Assembly (NCBI GenBank): GCA_041487355.1
Contig: JBGPND010000082.1
Location: 1 to 20,766, forward strand
Direction: 5' to 3'
Length of the DNA: 20,766 nucleotides
Origin: JAMXLO01 sp041487355
Lineage (GTDB): Bacteria > Pseudomonadota > Alphaproteobacteria > Acetobacterales > Acetobacteraceae
A program made the position numbers and the translations under genes. Under the pieces are notes generated by a model, which saw nothing but the letters and a program-made list of their open reading frames with translations, was not told the DNA's origin and ran no database searches. The stretch's first letter is position 1. Each line of letters opens with the position of its first letter. This document shows, piece by piece, positions 6,027-14,148 of the stretch.

Positions 6027-6920
6027 GTGATTGTGCAGCGCAGCGTGATCGCAGCTCTTTTCGCTCTGCTCCTTGGGATGGCGGGCTGCGGGCCAAGCAT
6101 CCCGCGTGATCAGGTTCAGCGTGCGAACGCGGCCTATGAGGCGGTCGCGGCACGCAGCGAGCCGGTGCTCACCGAACTCTCGATCGCCGAACGCCGTACC
6201 TTCGTCAGAACCCTTGCCAGCGGTGGCGCGCCACGGGACGGTGACATCGTCATTCCGCCGACCTTCGACCCGAAGTCGGCGGTGTATTTTTCGACCATCG
6301 GCGATCCGGTGCTGACCACCTCGCTCCGCCGGGCATTGGGTATCGTCGGCGACTACTTCAAGCTTCTGGCGGCGCTGGCGGAGGGTCGAAACATCGACGA
6401 GGCCAAGGCCCAGATCAATGCACTGGCTGGTTCCGTTGCGGGCGTCATTACGGTGGCGACTGGCGGAGCGGGTCTGCCCATTGTGGCCATCGCCGACAAG
6501 CTCGCGCCATTGATCGAGCGATGGGCGGAGGCGAAGGACGCCGAGGAGCTGCGCCGGCTGGTTCTGGAAGGCGAGCCGATCGTCAAATCGCTGATCGTCA
6601 GTCTGCAGAGTGCAAGTAGCACGATGTACGAGACCCTGACACGGGAGCCCATGCGCGCCGTCAGAACGACACTGGCGGACAATGCGGCTGCTCGCCACAC
6701 CGCGTTCGTGCAGATGGCGGAGTCCAACACCTCGCTGGCGGACTACGTCGTTCTGCTGGGCAAGCTCAACGACACGTTGTCGGCACTCGCGGCGGCTGTA
6801 CGCTCTCCGGGTTCGCCCTTGGCACTGTCGTCTCTGGCGGCCTCGGCGGATAGCGTGCTGATTCAGGCGCGCGCCGCCTCCGGAGCGATCGCCCTCATCA
6901 AGGCTGGGAGAGCGCCATGA
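6027..6920 (+). CDS. Putative lipoprotein of unknown function
   Basis: A 297-residue protein with a clear lipoprotein signal peptide: VIVQRSVIAALFALLLGMAG, then Cys21, the lipobox being MAGC. The mature part is Ala/Leu/Arg-rich and predicted mostly helical, with a hydrophobic stretch (AGSVAGVITVATGGAGLPIV) near the middle. I set the start at GTG 6027, preceded by AGGGCGG about 8 bases upstream; a second GTG at 6033 is also possible. The stop overlaps the ATG of the next gene (ATGA), so the two are translationally coupled. No known domain is recognised. The coupling to a lysozyme-like gene hints at a role at the cell envelope. Confidence 0.75.
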   Translation: MIVQRSVIAALFALLLGMAGCGPSIPRDQVQRANAAYEAVAARSEPVLTELSIAERRTFVRTLASGGAPRDGDIVIPPTFDPKSAVYFSTIGDPVLTTSLRRALGIVGDYFKLLAALAEGRNIDEAKAQINALAGSVAGVITVATGGAGLPIVAIADKLAPLIERWAEAKDAEELRRLVLEGEPIVKSLIVSLQSASSTMYETLTREPMRAVRTTLADNAAARHTAFVQMAESNTSLADYVVLLGKLNDTLSALAAAVRSPGSPLALSSLAASADSVLIQARAASGAIALIKAGRAP

Positions 6921-7930
6921 CACAAGATGAAGCGCGAACGAAATTGAATGCCATGAGCATGGCGCTGACCGCGCAGCGCGCCAAGGCGATCGATCCGGCG
7001 GCGCGAAAGGCATTGCTGGATCAAATCAACCAGATCGAGGACCAACTGGACAGCCTGGCGGTGCTTGACGCACAGCAAACCGCGCAGGCGATCGACCAGG
7101 CGACGGATCGTCTCGAAGCGTTGATGATGACCGCGCAGGTTAATCCGTTCGATCCGGCGATCCAGCGCTCCTTCAAGGCGGTTGCCGACAAGGCGGTGCA
7201 GGCTGCTGACAGTGCCAGCAAGGCCTTCGCGGCGCAGGAATTCAGGGCCACGGAAAAGGATGCGCCCGAGGTGCTGGTGGATTTCACGCCGCCCGCGCCG
7301 GTTGGTGCGGCCCCAGCGCCCGTGCCCGCACCAGCCGCCGGTGAACTGCCGCCGATCGTGAAAGGCTCCGCGCTTGCCCAACTGGCACAGGACTATACGC
7401 TGTGTTGGGCCGCATGCCGCATCAACCCCGACAAGCAGTCCCAGGTGGCAGCAGCGGCCGACCAGATGCTCAAAGGCCGCGCGCGCTACGTTGCGGTAAG
7501 CGCGCGCACCAACGGGGTTCCGTGGCAGCTCATTGGCATCATGCACGGGCTGGAATGTGGCTACAATTTCTTCAAGCACCTGCACAACGGTGACAGCTTG
7601 GCTGCGCCCACCCATCAGGTTCCGGCAGGGCGTCCCCCCGGCTGGGACGGCACCGGTACCTGGGAGGACAGCGCCGAGGATGCCGTGCGTCTCAAATTCG
7701 CGAATATGACGAACTGGTCGCTGCCGCAGACGCTGTATGCGCTGGAGAGCTTCAACGGCTTCGGTTACCGGCCGCATGGCGTCCGGTCGCCGTATCTTTG
7801 GAGCTTATCCAATCTCTATACGAAAGGCCGCTATGTGGCTGACCATGTTTTCGATCCGGAATCCGTATCGAAACAGGTCGGCTCGGCCCTGGTACTGAAG
7901 GTACTTGAGCAACGCACCTTGTGGCCGTAG
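6917..7930 (+). CDS. Lysozyme-like cell-wall hydrolase with coiled-coil N-terminus
   Basis: A 337-residue protein. Residues 1-110 are heptad-like and Gln/Ala/Asp-rich, probably a coiled coil. Residues 122-147 are a Pro/Ala linker. Residues 150-337 form a domain with GVPWQLIGIMHGLECGYNFF and KHLHNGDSLAAPTHQVPAGR, later SLPQTLYALESFNGFGYR and SPYLWSLSNLYTKGRYVAD. This pattern resembles bacterial and phage-type lysozyme-like or muramidase proteins, with E213 (in HGLECG) as the likely catalytic acid. No signal peptide is present, so export may need the lipoprotein partner, or the protein may act from inside. It overlaps the upstream stop by 4 bases. The enzymatic assignment is from motif memory, not a search. 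Confidence 0.7.
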   Translation: MTQDEARTKLNAMSMALTAQRAKAIDPAARKALLDQINQIEDQLDSLAVLDAQQTAQAIDQATDRLEALMMTAQVNPFDPAIQRSFKAVADKAVQAADSASKAFAAQEFRATEKDAPEVLVDFTPPAPVGAAPAPVPAPAAGELPPIVKGSALAQLAQDYTLCWAACRINPDKQSQVAAAADQMLKGRARYVAVSARTNGVPWQLIGIMHGLECGYNFFKHLHNGDSLAAPTHQVPAGRPPGWDGTGTWEDSAEDAVRLKFANMTNWSLPQTLYALESFNGFGYRPHGVRSPYLWSLSNLYTKGRYVADHVFDPESVSKQVGSALVLKVLEQRTLWP

Positions 7931-8068
7931 CTGCTGACGGCGGCGCTGGCCGGGAGGTGATGCCGGACAGCTTGGGCGCAGCTCCCCTAGGCGCCGACAT
8001 AAGGTCTAGAAGGCTTCAGGACGTGTCGATGCGCACGAGAGGTAGGATAATCGCATCGAGGCCATACG

Positions 8069-8088
8069 GCCCTCCCTGAGGGCATTTT
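8069..8088. terminator. Possible intrinsic terminator between convergent genes
   Basis: GCCCTC (8069-8074) pairs with GAGGGC (8078-8083) around CCT, followed by ATTTT. It lies 138 bases after the lysozyme-like gene and in front of the convergent recombinase stop. The stem is short and the T-run brief. Confidence 0.4.
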
Positions 8089-8139
8089 GTGTCTAAGCTG
8101 ATTTCCCATCAGAGAGCCATTGAACGTCGAGTCGAGTGC

Positions 8140-9150
8140 TTACAACACAATTCGCTCGACCTGATCGAGCGTGACCTGGTCGTTGCGGCGATCATAGAGC
8201 TTCGTCGTGCGCGCGCTCTCATGTGCTGCCATCTTCTGGGCGTATTCGAGCAGCCCGCCATTGAGCAGATAGACGGTGATCCCGGTTGCCCGGAAGGTGT
8301 GGCAGCCGAGGTTAGTGATGATCCCGGCCTCACGGGCCCGGCGGACGATCATGCGCCGCGCGTCCTGCCGGCTCATGCGCTTCACACCAAGCTGCTTGCG
8401 GCCGCGACCACCGAGTGTGCGGAACAGGGGAGAGGTCTTCTCCGTGCCGATGCCGGCGGCCGTGACGTAGGCGTCGATATAGGTCTCAAGAAGATGGTGG
8501 GCGGGCATCTCGTGCTGCTTGCCGCCTTTTTCGTGCAGCCGGACCCACCAGCGCTTGCCCTGGGGGTAGTAGTCCTCGACGTTCATGTGAAGCGCGGCCG
8601 AAATGCGAGCAAAGCTATAGATCAGCAGCGCGATCAGCGCGCGGTCGCGCAGGCCGACGACGGCGCTGGTGTCGATGCTCTCCAGCAGCTTTCGTGCTTC
8701 ATCGCCGTCAAGCACCGGCGTCTTGCCTTTCTTGACGACATGCTTGGGGCCGCGCACCGCGGCGGCCGGGTTCTGGCCGACCACCTGGCCGACAATCAGC
8801 CAGTCGAACAGCATGCGGATGGCGGCCAGGTGCTGCTTGACCGTCGGTGGCTTGTAGCGGCGGCTCAGGACCTCGACGTAGGCCGAGACGTGGTGCGTGC
8901 GGATGGTGCCGAGGTCGCCGATGCCGCGTGCCTCGAGCCAGCCGAAGAAGCCGCGCACGGCGACGGCGTAGGCCGCGCGCGTGTTCGGATTGCGGATATT
9001 GGCGGTGAAGAAGTCGATGAAGCGCAGTGCCGCGGCTTCGCCGAGGTCGGCGACCATCGCCGGCACGACCATCGTCGCTGTCGGCGGGTCGATGACGGCG
9101 AGCGCGGTCGGCTCTTCCGGCGCGTCGTCGGGCGGCTCGGCATCTTCCAT
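8140..9150 (-). CDS. Tyrosine recombinase / site-specific integrase
   Basis: A 336-residue protein. An N-terminal core-binding (SAM-like) domain covers about 38-130 (NPNTRAAYAVAVRGFFGWLE). A catalytic domain follows with R182 (YSFARISAALHM), K208 (HEKGGKQHEMP), H284/R287 (GCHTFRATGIT), H310 (MAAHESARTTK) and the nucleophile Y319 (KLYDRRND). All catalytic residues are present. I chose ATG at 9150 because AGGGG lies 5 bases upstream; a TTG at 9189 and an ATG at 9174 lack a site. The gene sits within the block bounded by the two IS3-derived direct repeats. It may be the integrase of an older island, but no attachment-site pair was recognised. Confidence 0.93.
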   Translation of the reverse strand: MEDAEPPDDAPEEPTALAVIDPPTATMVVPAMVADLGEAAALRFIDFFTANIRNPNTRAAYAVAVRGFFGWLEARGIGDLGTIRTHHVSAYVEVLSRRYKPPTVKQHLAAIRMLFDWLIVGQVVGQNPAAAVRGPKHVVKKGKTPVLDGDEARKLLESIDTSAVVGLRDRALIALLIYSFARISAALHMNVEDYYPQGKRWWVRLHEKGGKQHEMPAHHLLETYIDAYVTAAGIGTEKTSPLFRTLGGRGRKQLGVKRMSRQDARRMIVRRAREAGIITNLGCHTFRATGITVYLLNGGLLEYAQKMAAHESARTTKLYDRRNDQVTLDQVERIVL

Positions 9151-9458
9151 CTGGACCCCTAGGAAGCCTTGCATAGGCGCTGCCCGCAATTGGGCAATCA
9201 GCGCGAGGCATGATAGGCACCGAGCCTCGGATCGGACTGCCGACGACAGGAGAGGTGTGCCGTGTGCTCGCCACCGAAGGGGTTACCAGCGCCTGTGAGG
9301 TCCGCATCGCGGCGCGGGTCGCATACGTCAGACCCAGCCAAAACTTTGCGAGAACCTGGCAAAATACCTAAACTCGCCCACAGAAAGCCGGCCAAATGGA
9401 AAATGCCGACTGAATCTCTAATTCCGCCACCGTCGCTGTTCGTTTCACAGTGGTGACC
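9151..9458. other. Divergent intergenic region, recombinase / haem-sensor operon
   Basis: About 308 bases between two divergently read genes, so it should carry both promoters. It contains no believable gene. The part from about 9340 to 9440 is noticeably AT-richer than its surroundings and is the likeliest promoter area for the plus-strand operon. No clear hexamer pair was identified. Confidence 0.4.
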
Positions 9459-10364
9459 ATGAACACCGTCGCAGTCCGTGCGCTGGTCCGCCGCATCCTG
9501 TTTTCCGTGTTTTTTCTGTCACTGCTGGGCGGTGTCGGCGGTTTCTACCTGCTGCTTCGGGACGCAGCCATGGATGACGCGAAGAAAGAGGCGCGAAGCC
9601 TCATGGCCTTCGCCCTGGCCGTCGGCGACTACACCGAAGGTCATATCACGCCAAAGCTTGCGGCTCATGCCGGAAGCGAGTTCTTCGAAGAGATGGTGCC
9701 CTTCTACTCCTCCCGTGCTGTGTTCCAGACTGTCAGCGGGAAGGCTCGCCAGTATAGCTTTCGTCAGCCAACGGTGAATCCCACCTCTCCGGAGGACGCG
9801 CCGACGGCGTTCGAAATGGAGGTGATCCGGCGCTTCCGCGATAACCCGTCGCTAGCGGAAGCGACCGGCGTGCAGGATAACCCCCAAGGTCAACTCTTCT
9901 ATCTGGCTCAACCCGTTCGCATCAGTGACGAAGCGTGCCTTGCCTGTCACAGCACGCCGGATCGAGCCCCAGCAGCAATGGTCGCGAAATACGGGCCTTT
10001 ACGAGGCTTTGGCTGGAAGGTTGGCGACACGGTCGGCGCGCAGATACTGACTGTCCCGCTCACTGAGCAACTCAGGGGAGTTATCGGTCTGGTTGGCATT
10101 CTCGCCGCCGGTCTGCTGATCGTGTTCGGTATCGCGTATCTCGCGCTTTCGGCGGCGCTCGACAGGCTGCTGATCCGCCCTCTGGATACACTCGCGGGCG
10201 CAGCCGATTCCGCCAGCCGGTCCGCTTCCCCTGGGCTGGAATTGCCGCAGATCGGCGTGCGAGAAGTGCGTGAGCTCGGGAGTGCCATTGGCAGGCTGCG
10301 CTTGAGCCTGATAAAGGCGCTGCAAGAACTTGAAAAACCAGAACGCCGCGGCGACGCGCCGTGA
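9459..10364 (+). CDS. Membrane-anchored c-type haem sensor protein (DUF3365 / Tll0287-like)
   Basis: A 301-residue protein. A membrane helix lies at about 10-33 (RRILFSVFFLSLLGGVGGFY). A periplasmic domain of about 165 residues follows, with SFRQPTVNPTSPEDAPTAFE and a CxxCH haem motif at 160-164 (ACLACHS). This is the DUF3365/Tll0287-like fold. A second membrane helix lies at about 207-234, then a HAMP-like stretch (LIRPLDTLAGAADSAS) and an amphipathic C-terminus. No kinase or cyclase output domain follows. It probably senses redox state or a small ligand by its haem. ATG 9459 is preferred; GTG 9450 and 9453 are in frame and no start has a strong ribosome site. The stop overlaps the next start (GTGA), coupling it to an MscS channel. 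Confidence 0.85.
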   Translation: MNTVAVRALVRRILFSVFFLSLLGGVGGFYLLLRDAAMDDAKKEARSLMAFALAVGDYTEGHITPKLAAHAGSEFFEEMVPFYSSRAVFQTVSGKARQYSFRQPTVNPTSPEDAPTAFEMEVIRRFRDNPSLAEATGVQDNPQGQLFYLAQPVRISDEACLACHSTPDRAPAAMVAKYGPLRGFGWKVGDTVGAQILTVPLTEQLRGVIGLVGILAAGLLIVFGIAYLALSAALDRLLIRPLDTLAGAADSASRSASPGLELPQIGVREVRELGSAIGRLRLSLIKALQELEKPERRGDAP

Positions 10365-11839
10365 CCGAGACCATCTCACTGCTGCGCCGGGCCGGATGGC
10401 CGCTGACCGTCGCGGTGGCCGCGATCCTGCTATGGCTGCTTTATGCCGCGACCGCAGGCGATCCTGTTCTCGGACAACCGCCGGTACGTCCCGCTGTCCA
10501 GATCGCGGCACTGGCAGCGACGTGCCTGATGTTCGTGCTTGCGATCGGATGGCTGATCGAACAGGTGATCCTGCCCGCCGGAACCGCGCCGCCCACCGCT
10601 CTCCAGCGCACGGTGATGTATGGGCTTCTCAGCTTTGCAGCGGGCTGCGTCGCCCTGACTTCGCTCGGCTACGATCTTCGCGTAGTGCTTGCCACGTCGG
10701 CAATCGGCTCCGCGATCGTGGGCTTCGCCATGCAACCCACGCTTGGCGGCGTGATATCCGGTATGGCGCTGAACGTGGACCGCACCATCCATGTGGGGGA
10801 CGGTATCGTCTATGGGAATGAGACGATCCAGGTCGAGTCACTCAATTGGCGCAATGTCACGGGCCGCCGGCGCAATGGCGCGATCGCAGTAATCCCGAAC
10901 GCAAAGCTCGCAGATGGCGAGTTGCAGGTACTGCCGCACAATCGGGCGATCCGCTCGGAAATTGTCGTGAAGGCACCGGGTACGCTATCGCCGCAGCAAG
11001 TCGCGGACATCGTCAGCGAGCTGATCAGCGATCTGGCGGAATTAGACCCGGCGCGCCCAATCGCGGTGGCCCCGGTACAACACGAGCTGGACGGATCCGC
11101 GGTGCCCTACTCGGTGCGCTACTGGGTCATGCATTACTGGGATGCCGAAGCCGTGGAGGGGGAGGTGTTCAGGCGCCTGTGGTACGGCTTCCGGCGCCAT
11201 CGTTTCGAGGGGACCGACGAGTCCGAGAAACCGGATATAACCGAGCTGCTCGCGGCTGCCGCACCCGATGTACCTCAGGACATTCGGCATGCCTTGCAGC
11301 AGGAGGGAGAAACCCTGATCTTCGCGCCGGGCGAGCGCGTCGTAGCCCCGGAGCGTCACGACGGTTGGAGTTTCATGCTGCTGCGCGGCGATGCTCTCGG
11401 CGCGCCGGAGTACGACGTCGGGGGCAAGGACGCTCAGCAGATTCATCTTCTGGACCAGCTTGGCCGTGATGCCGCCGTTCGATATCTGGCGACCTGTCTC
11501 GCCGCTCACATTGGGCCTTATGCGGAATTCGCCGTCCGCAAACTGTCTCGGACTGCGGCCGACCTGGATGAGCTCTGCCGGAATTTGGCAGACGAGATAC
11601 CGGATGGTACTGCTCGGGCGCAGTTCCTCGCCGATATGCGGCCTGCACAGGCGAAGCTGTTTCGGCCGGGCGTGATGTTACGTTCTCGCCGCGATGCGGC
11701 AGGACGGCTCGTCTGCGAACCTCGCTTAAAAGCGCGCGGCGAATTGCTGGTGCTGGCCATTCCGCCGGCGCTGTCGGCCTCGATGGAGGCGGGGCCAGCC
11801 GATGCAGCAAGCTCGCAGTTGCGGCCACCCGGACAGTAG
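10361..11839 (+). CDS. MscS-family mechanosensitive channel with C-terminal cyclic-nucleotide-binding-like domain
   Basis: A 492-residue protein. Three membrane helices lie at about 13-31, 47-70 and 84-103. The MscS pore helix and beta domain follow: ATSAIGSAIVGFAMQPTLGG, VISGMALNVDRTIHVGD, then NWRNVTGRRRNGAIAVIPNA at about 162-181. The MscS C-terminal domain ends near 285. Residues 315-400 (GETLIFAPGERVVAPERHDG and on) resemble the cyclic-nucleotide-binding fold seen in bCNG-type MscS relatives, although the phosphate-binding cassette is not obvious. It starts at GTG 10361, overlapping the haem-sensor stop, so translation is coupled. It likely forms an inner-membrane channel gated by tension, a nucleotide, or the haem partner; the last is inference. 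Confidence 0.88.
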   Translation: MTETISLLRRAGWPLTVAVAAILLWLLYAATAGDPVLGQPPVRPAVQIAALAATCLMFVLAIGWLIEQVILPAGTAPPTALQRTVMYGLLSFAAGCVALTSLGYDLRVVLATSAIGSAIVGFAMQPTLGGVISGMALNVDRTIHVGDGIVYGNETIQVESLNWRNVTGRRRNGAIAVIPNAKLADGELQVLPHNRAIRSEIVVKAPGTLSPQQVADIVSELISDLAELDPARPIAVAPVQHELDGSAVPYSVRYWVMHYWDAEAVEGEVFRRLWYGFRRHRFEGTDESEKPDITELLAAAAPDVPQDIRHALQQEGETLIFAPGERVVAPERHDGWSFMLLRGDALGAPEYDVGGKDAQQIHLLDQLGRDAAVRYLATCLAAHIGPYAEFAVRKLSRTAADLDELCRNLADEIPDGTARAQFLADMRPAQAKLFRPGVMLRSRRDAAGRLVCEPRLKARGELLVLAIPPALSASMEAGPADAASSQLRPPGQ

Positions 11840-11930
11840 CAGGCGGCTGCATCAGTTGGTGGGCAGTACACCGAATCCCAATTTAGGACGCGGCACAGCT
11901 CGATCAACCGCACGGCCATCATTGTGCCAC

Positions 11931-12029
11931 CACCGCGACAAGCGCGACCTGCTGGGGCTCAAACTGTATGAGGGTACCAAGATCATCACGGTCCGCGACT
12001 TTCTCACCCTGAACAGGCGGTTGCCATGA
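11931..12029 (+). pseudogene. PIN-domain toxin, C-terminal remnant
   Basis: About 32 residues, HHRDKRDLLGLKLYEGTKII and then TVRDFLTLNRRLP, match the end of PIN-family toxin components (a D-K-x-D-L-L segment, then the final strand and helix). The N-terminal part with the first catalytic acids is missing. Upstream the frame runs into sequence with no PIN character. The stop overlaps the next ATG (ATGA), as in intact toxin-antitoxin operons. Confidence 0.55.
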
Positions 12030-12120
12030 CGGAACGCTCCACACACGTCGGACAGCTTCGGGAACAAGCTCGCGACGGCGGGCTGCGCTTCGATGCCTAT
12101 TTGCCTCCAGGTCTGGCCGG
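12026..12120 (+). pseudogene. Antitoxin N-terminal remnant, cut by direct repeat copy B
   Basis: From ATG 12026 the frame reads MTERSTHVGQLREQARDGGL, then RFDAYLPPGLAGWL, before it enters the IS3-derived repeat at about 12121 and becomes meaningless. The 'GLRFDAYLPPxLAxWL' pattern is typical of small antitoxins that precede or follow PIN toxins. Only about 32 residues remain. The repeat border marks the break. Confidence 0.5.
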
Positions 12121-12528
12121 CTGGCTGACAGCGCGATTACAACGGTCGACGCATGCGTCGACCGGCCGCACTCGGGGCTGAATGGGCAGACGCCGGCCTC
12201 GATCCGGGTGCCGCCGTGTTCGCCTGCGTCCGCTGCGCGCCGGCATCGCCGGTGGTCCCGGATCTAGTCCGGGGCCAGTCTCGACCCAGGCTGCGCGCGG
12301 CGGCGTCGCAGACGCAGGCCGGGACGGGTTGAGCCGCAGAGCGGAGTTGAGCCGCAAAGCGGATCAACCGGCGCTCGACCGAACCGAGAAACACGGTCAC
12401 GATCGGCGTGACGGCAACCCACGACTCTACTTTTGAGTGGAGGGAAGTTGGGGCTCAGGTCACTACCCCCGAGATTTCAGACCGCGGATAAGCTGCACGC
12501 CTCGCGCTCTTCACGCATGATAACGTCC
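12121..12528 (+). repeat. Direct repeat copy B (dead IS3 3' end plus flank)
   Basis: About 408 bp matching copy A in the same orientation, starting CTGGCTGACAGCGCGATTAC. It carries the same palindrome, the same frameshifted RPHSGLNGQTPAS codons, the IS3 right end (GTTGGGGCTCAGGTCA, ending at 12462) and the same flank to GATAACGTCC. It differs from copy A by a 4-base gap, loss of the 5468-5490 hairpin, and a short tandem duplication around TTGAGCCGCAGAGCGGA near 12328-12350. Confidence 0.85.
12143..12164. repeat. Perfect 22-bp palindrome in copy B
   Basis: Identical to the palindrome at 5385-5406 and in the same place relative to the OrfB remnant. Confidence 0.8.
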
Positions 12529-12905
12529 GGTATCATCGGGATTTAGCCGGCGCTGTTCTCGGACCTGGGGTGCCTGTCGAAGCGGACCGGTTTGGGGCGT
12601 TCTCCTTCGCGTAAGATCCCTTTGCCGCAGTTTTCAAATGTGGCGCGGATGAGGGGGTCTTCTTGGTCGAATTCTTATCTTTGCTGGAATTCTTTGACGA
12701 GGCTGCCGTTGCGGGAGTGACCTTGCCTTTCGCAGAGAGAGCGTTGGTCTGACGCTTTTGGATTGCTGCGTCCCCCGCTAGTCTAGGCTCGGCTCCCGGC
12801 GCCGGGCAGCGCAACCCTGGCGGCCGGCCGGCCCGCATTGGGCGCAACGACGGCCGGACGCGATCCGGCCGCAACAGGGGAGCATCCAAGACGGCACGAC
12901 GCCAA
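12529..12905. other. Gene-free region upstream of the substrate-binding protein
   Basis: About 377 bases. A reverse frame is open through it and has a Lys/Ser/Thr-rich stretch, but it continues antisense into the transporter gene and has no own start, so I do not call it. The stretch should contain the promoter of the substrate-binding protein gene. An inverted repeat, GGCCGGACGCGATCCGGCC, lies near 12851-12869. Confidence 0.4.
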
Positions 12906-14132
12906 ATGGCACAACGACTGTACGGCGACCCACAACGGGCGCCATCCCGGCGACTGGCGACGCGGCTGCGCGGCGTGCTGGTCGTCGCCGCGTCGTTCGT
13001 CGCGCTTGCCGCGCCGGCGATGGCGGCCGGGCCGGTGCAAGGCGTGACCGACACCGAAATCCTGATCGGCACCATCACCGACCTGTCGGGGGTCACCGCC
13101 ATCCAGGGCGTCAACAGCGCCAGCGCCATCCGCCTGGCCTTCGACGACGCCAACGCCAAGGGTGGCATCCACGGCCGCAAGATCCGCTACATCGTGGAGG
13201 ACAGCCAGTACCAGGTGCCGCGCGCGGTGCAAGCGATCAACAAGCTGCTGAACAACGACAAGGTCTTCTTCACCATCGAGGACGGCGGCACACCGATGAA
13301 CAACGCCACCTGGCCGATGGCGATCGAGAAGGGCGTCCCGAAGCTGCTGCCACTCAGTCCGGCACGCTCGATGTACGAGCCGTTCCACAAGCTGAAGTTC
13401 AGCCAGTACGCGTCCGCGGTGGACCAAGTGCGGGCCGGGGTGAAGTATTTCGTCGAGCAGCGCGGCAAGAAATCGATCTGCCTGATGTACCAGGACACCG
13501 ATTTCGGCAAGGAAGGCCTGGTTGGCGTCAACCTGCAGACCGAGGCGATGGGCATGAAGCTGGTCGCCAGCACCGCGCACAAGCCGACCGACACCGACTT
13601 CAGTGCCAACGTGGCCAAGCTGCGCGATGCGAACTGCGACCTGATCGTGCTCGGCACCATCGTGCGCGACACCGTGCTGATCATCTCGACGGCGCGCAAG
13701 CTTGGCTGGAACGTCGACATGATGGGGCAGATCGCCTCGTATGACACGGCGATCGCCGAGGCGCCGGGCGGCGTCGGCGAGGGATTCTATTCGATGACGC
13801 CGTCGATGTATGCCTACCCGGACGATCCGCGGCCGGCGGTGCGCGAGGTCATGCAGCAATACAAGGCGCGCTACGGCGTGGACTTCAACTATCTCGGCGA
13901 ATGCGGCTACACCTCGGCGCAGATTGCGCTGGAGGCGCTGCAGCGGGCGGGGCGGGACCTGACTGTGGACAGCCTGCTGCACGCCATGGAAACCATCACG
14001 GATTTCCACGATTTGTTCGGCGGGACCTACACGTTCACCTCGACCAACCACCATGGCGCGACCCAGGCGTTCCTGGCGGTGGTGCACAACGGGCGCTGGG
14101 TGCCGGTACTGGATCACGCGCTCACTTACTGA
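12906..14132 (+). CDS. Branched-chain amino-acid type ABC transporter substrate-binding protein
   Basis: A 408-residue periplasmic-binding protein of the LivJ/LivK (Peripla_BP_6) class and normal length. A signal peptide covers residues 1-40 (LRGVLVVAASFVALAAPAMA, cleavage after AMA). The mature start VTDTEILIGTITDLSG is diagnostic, followed by GVNSASAIRLAFDDANAKGG, IHGRKIRYIVEDSQYQ and QDTDFGKEGL. The hinge and second lobe continue to NGRWVPVLDHALTY. It would capture an amino acid or other small carboxylate for an inner-membrane permease. No permease or ATPase gene is next to it, so it is an orphan here. The ribosome site is weak: AGGGGAG lies about 20 bases upstream, so the start may be misplaced by a few codons. 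Confidence 0.93.
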   Translation: MAQRLYGDPQRAPSRRLATRLRGVLVVAASFVALAAPAMAAGPVQGVTDTEILIGTITDLSGVTAIQGVNSASAIRLAFDDANAKGGIHGRKIRYIVEDSQYQVPRAVQAINKLLNNDKVFFTIEDGGTPMNNATWPMAIEKGVPKLLPLSPARSMYEPFHKLKFSQYASAVDQVRAGVKYFVEQRGKKSICLMYQDTDFGKEGLVGVNLQTEAMGMKLVASTAHKPTDTDFSANVAKLRDANCDLIVLGTIVRDTVLIISTARKLGWNVDMMGQIASYDTAIAEAPGGVGEGFYSMTPSMYAYPDDPRPAVREVMQQYKARYGVDFNYLGECGYTSAQIALEALQRAGRDLTVDSLLHAMETITDFHDLFGGTYTFTSTNHHGATQAFLAVVHNGRWVPVLDHALTY

Positions 14133-14148
14133 GGCGGCGTTTGCTGAG

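Noticed and set aside
5730..7013. A 427-residue minus-strand open frame
   Set aside because: Antisense to the lipoprotein gene. Its last residues are partly shared with repeat copy B (VIMR.ER...SLSAV), which is interesting, but the frame before that is not protein-like.
8089..9162. A 357-residue plus-strand open frame
   Set aside because: Antisense to the tyrosine recombinase, whose full catalytic set is visible.
5251..12462. An active IS3-bounded composite transposon
   Set aside because: Both IS copies lack their left ends, OrfA and a continuous OrfB, and no target duplication was found around the pair; a passive repeat-bounded block is the safer reading.
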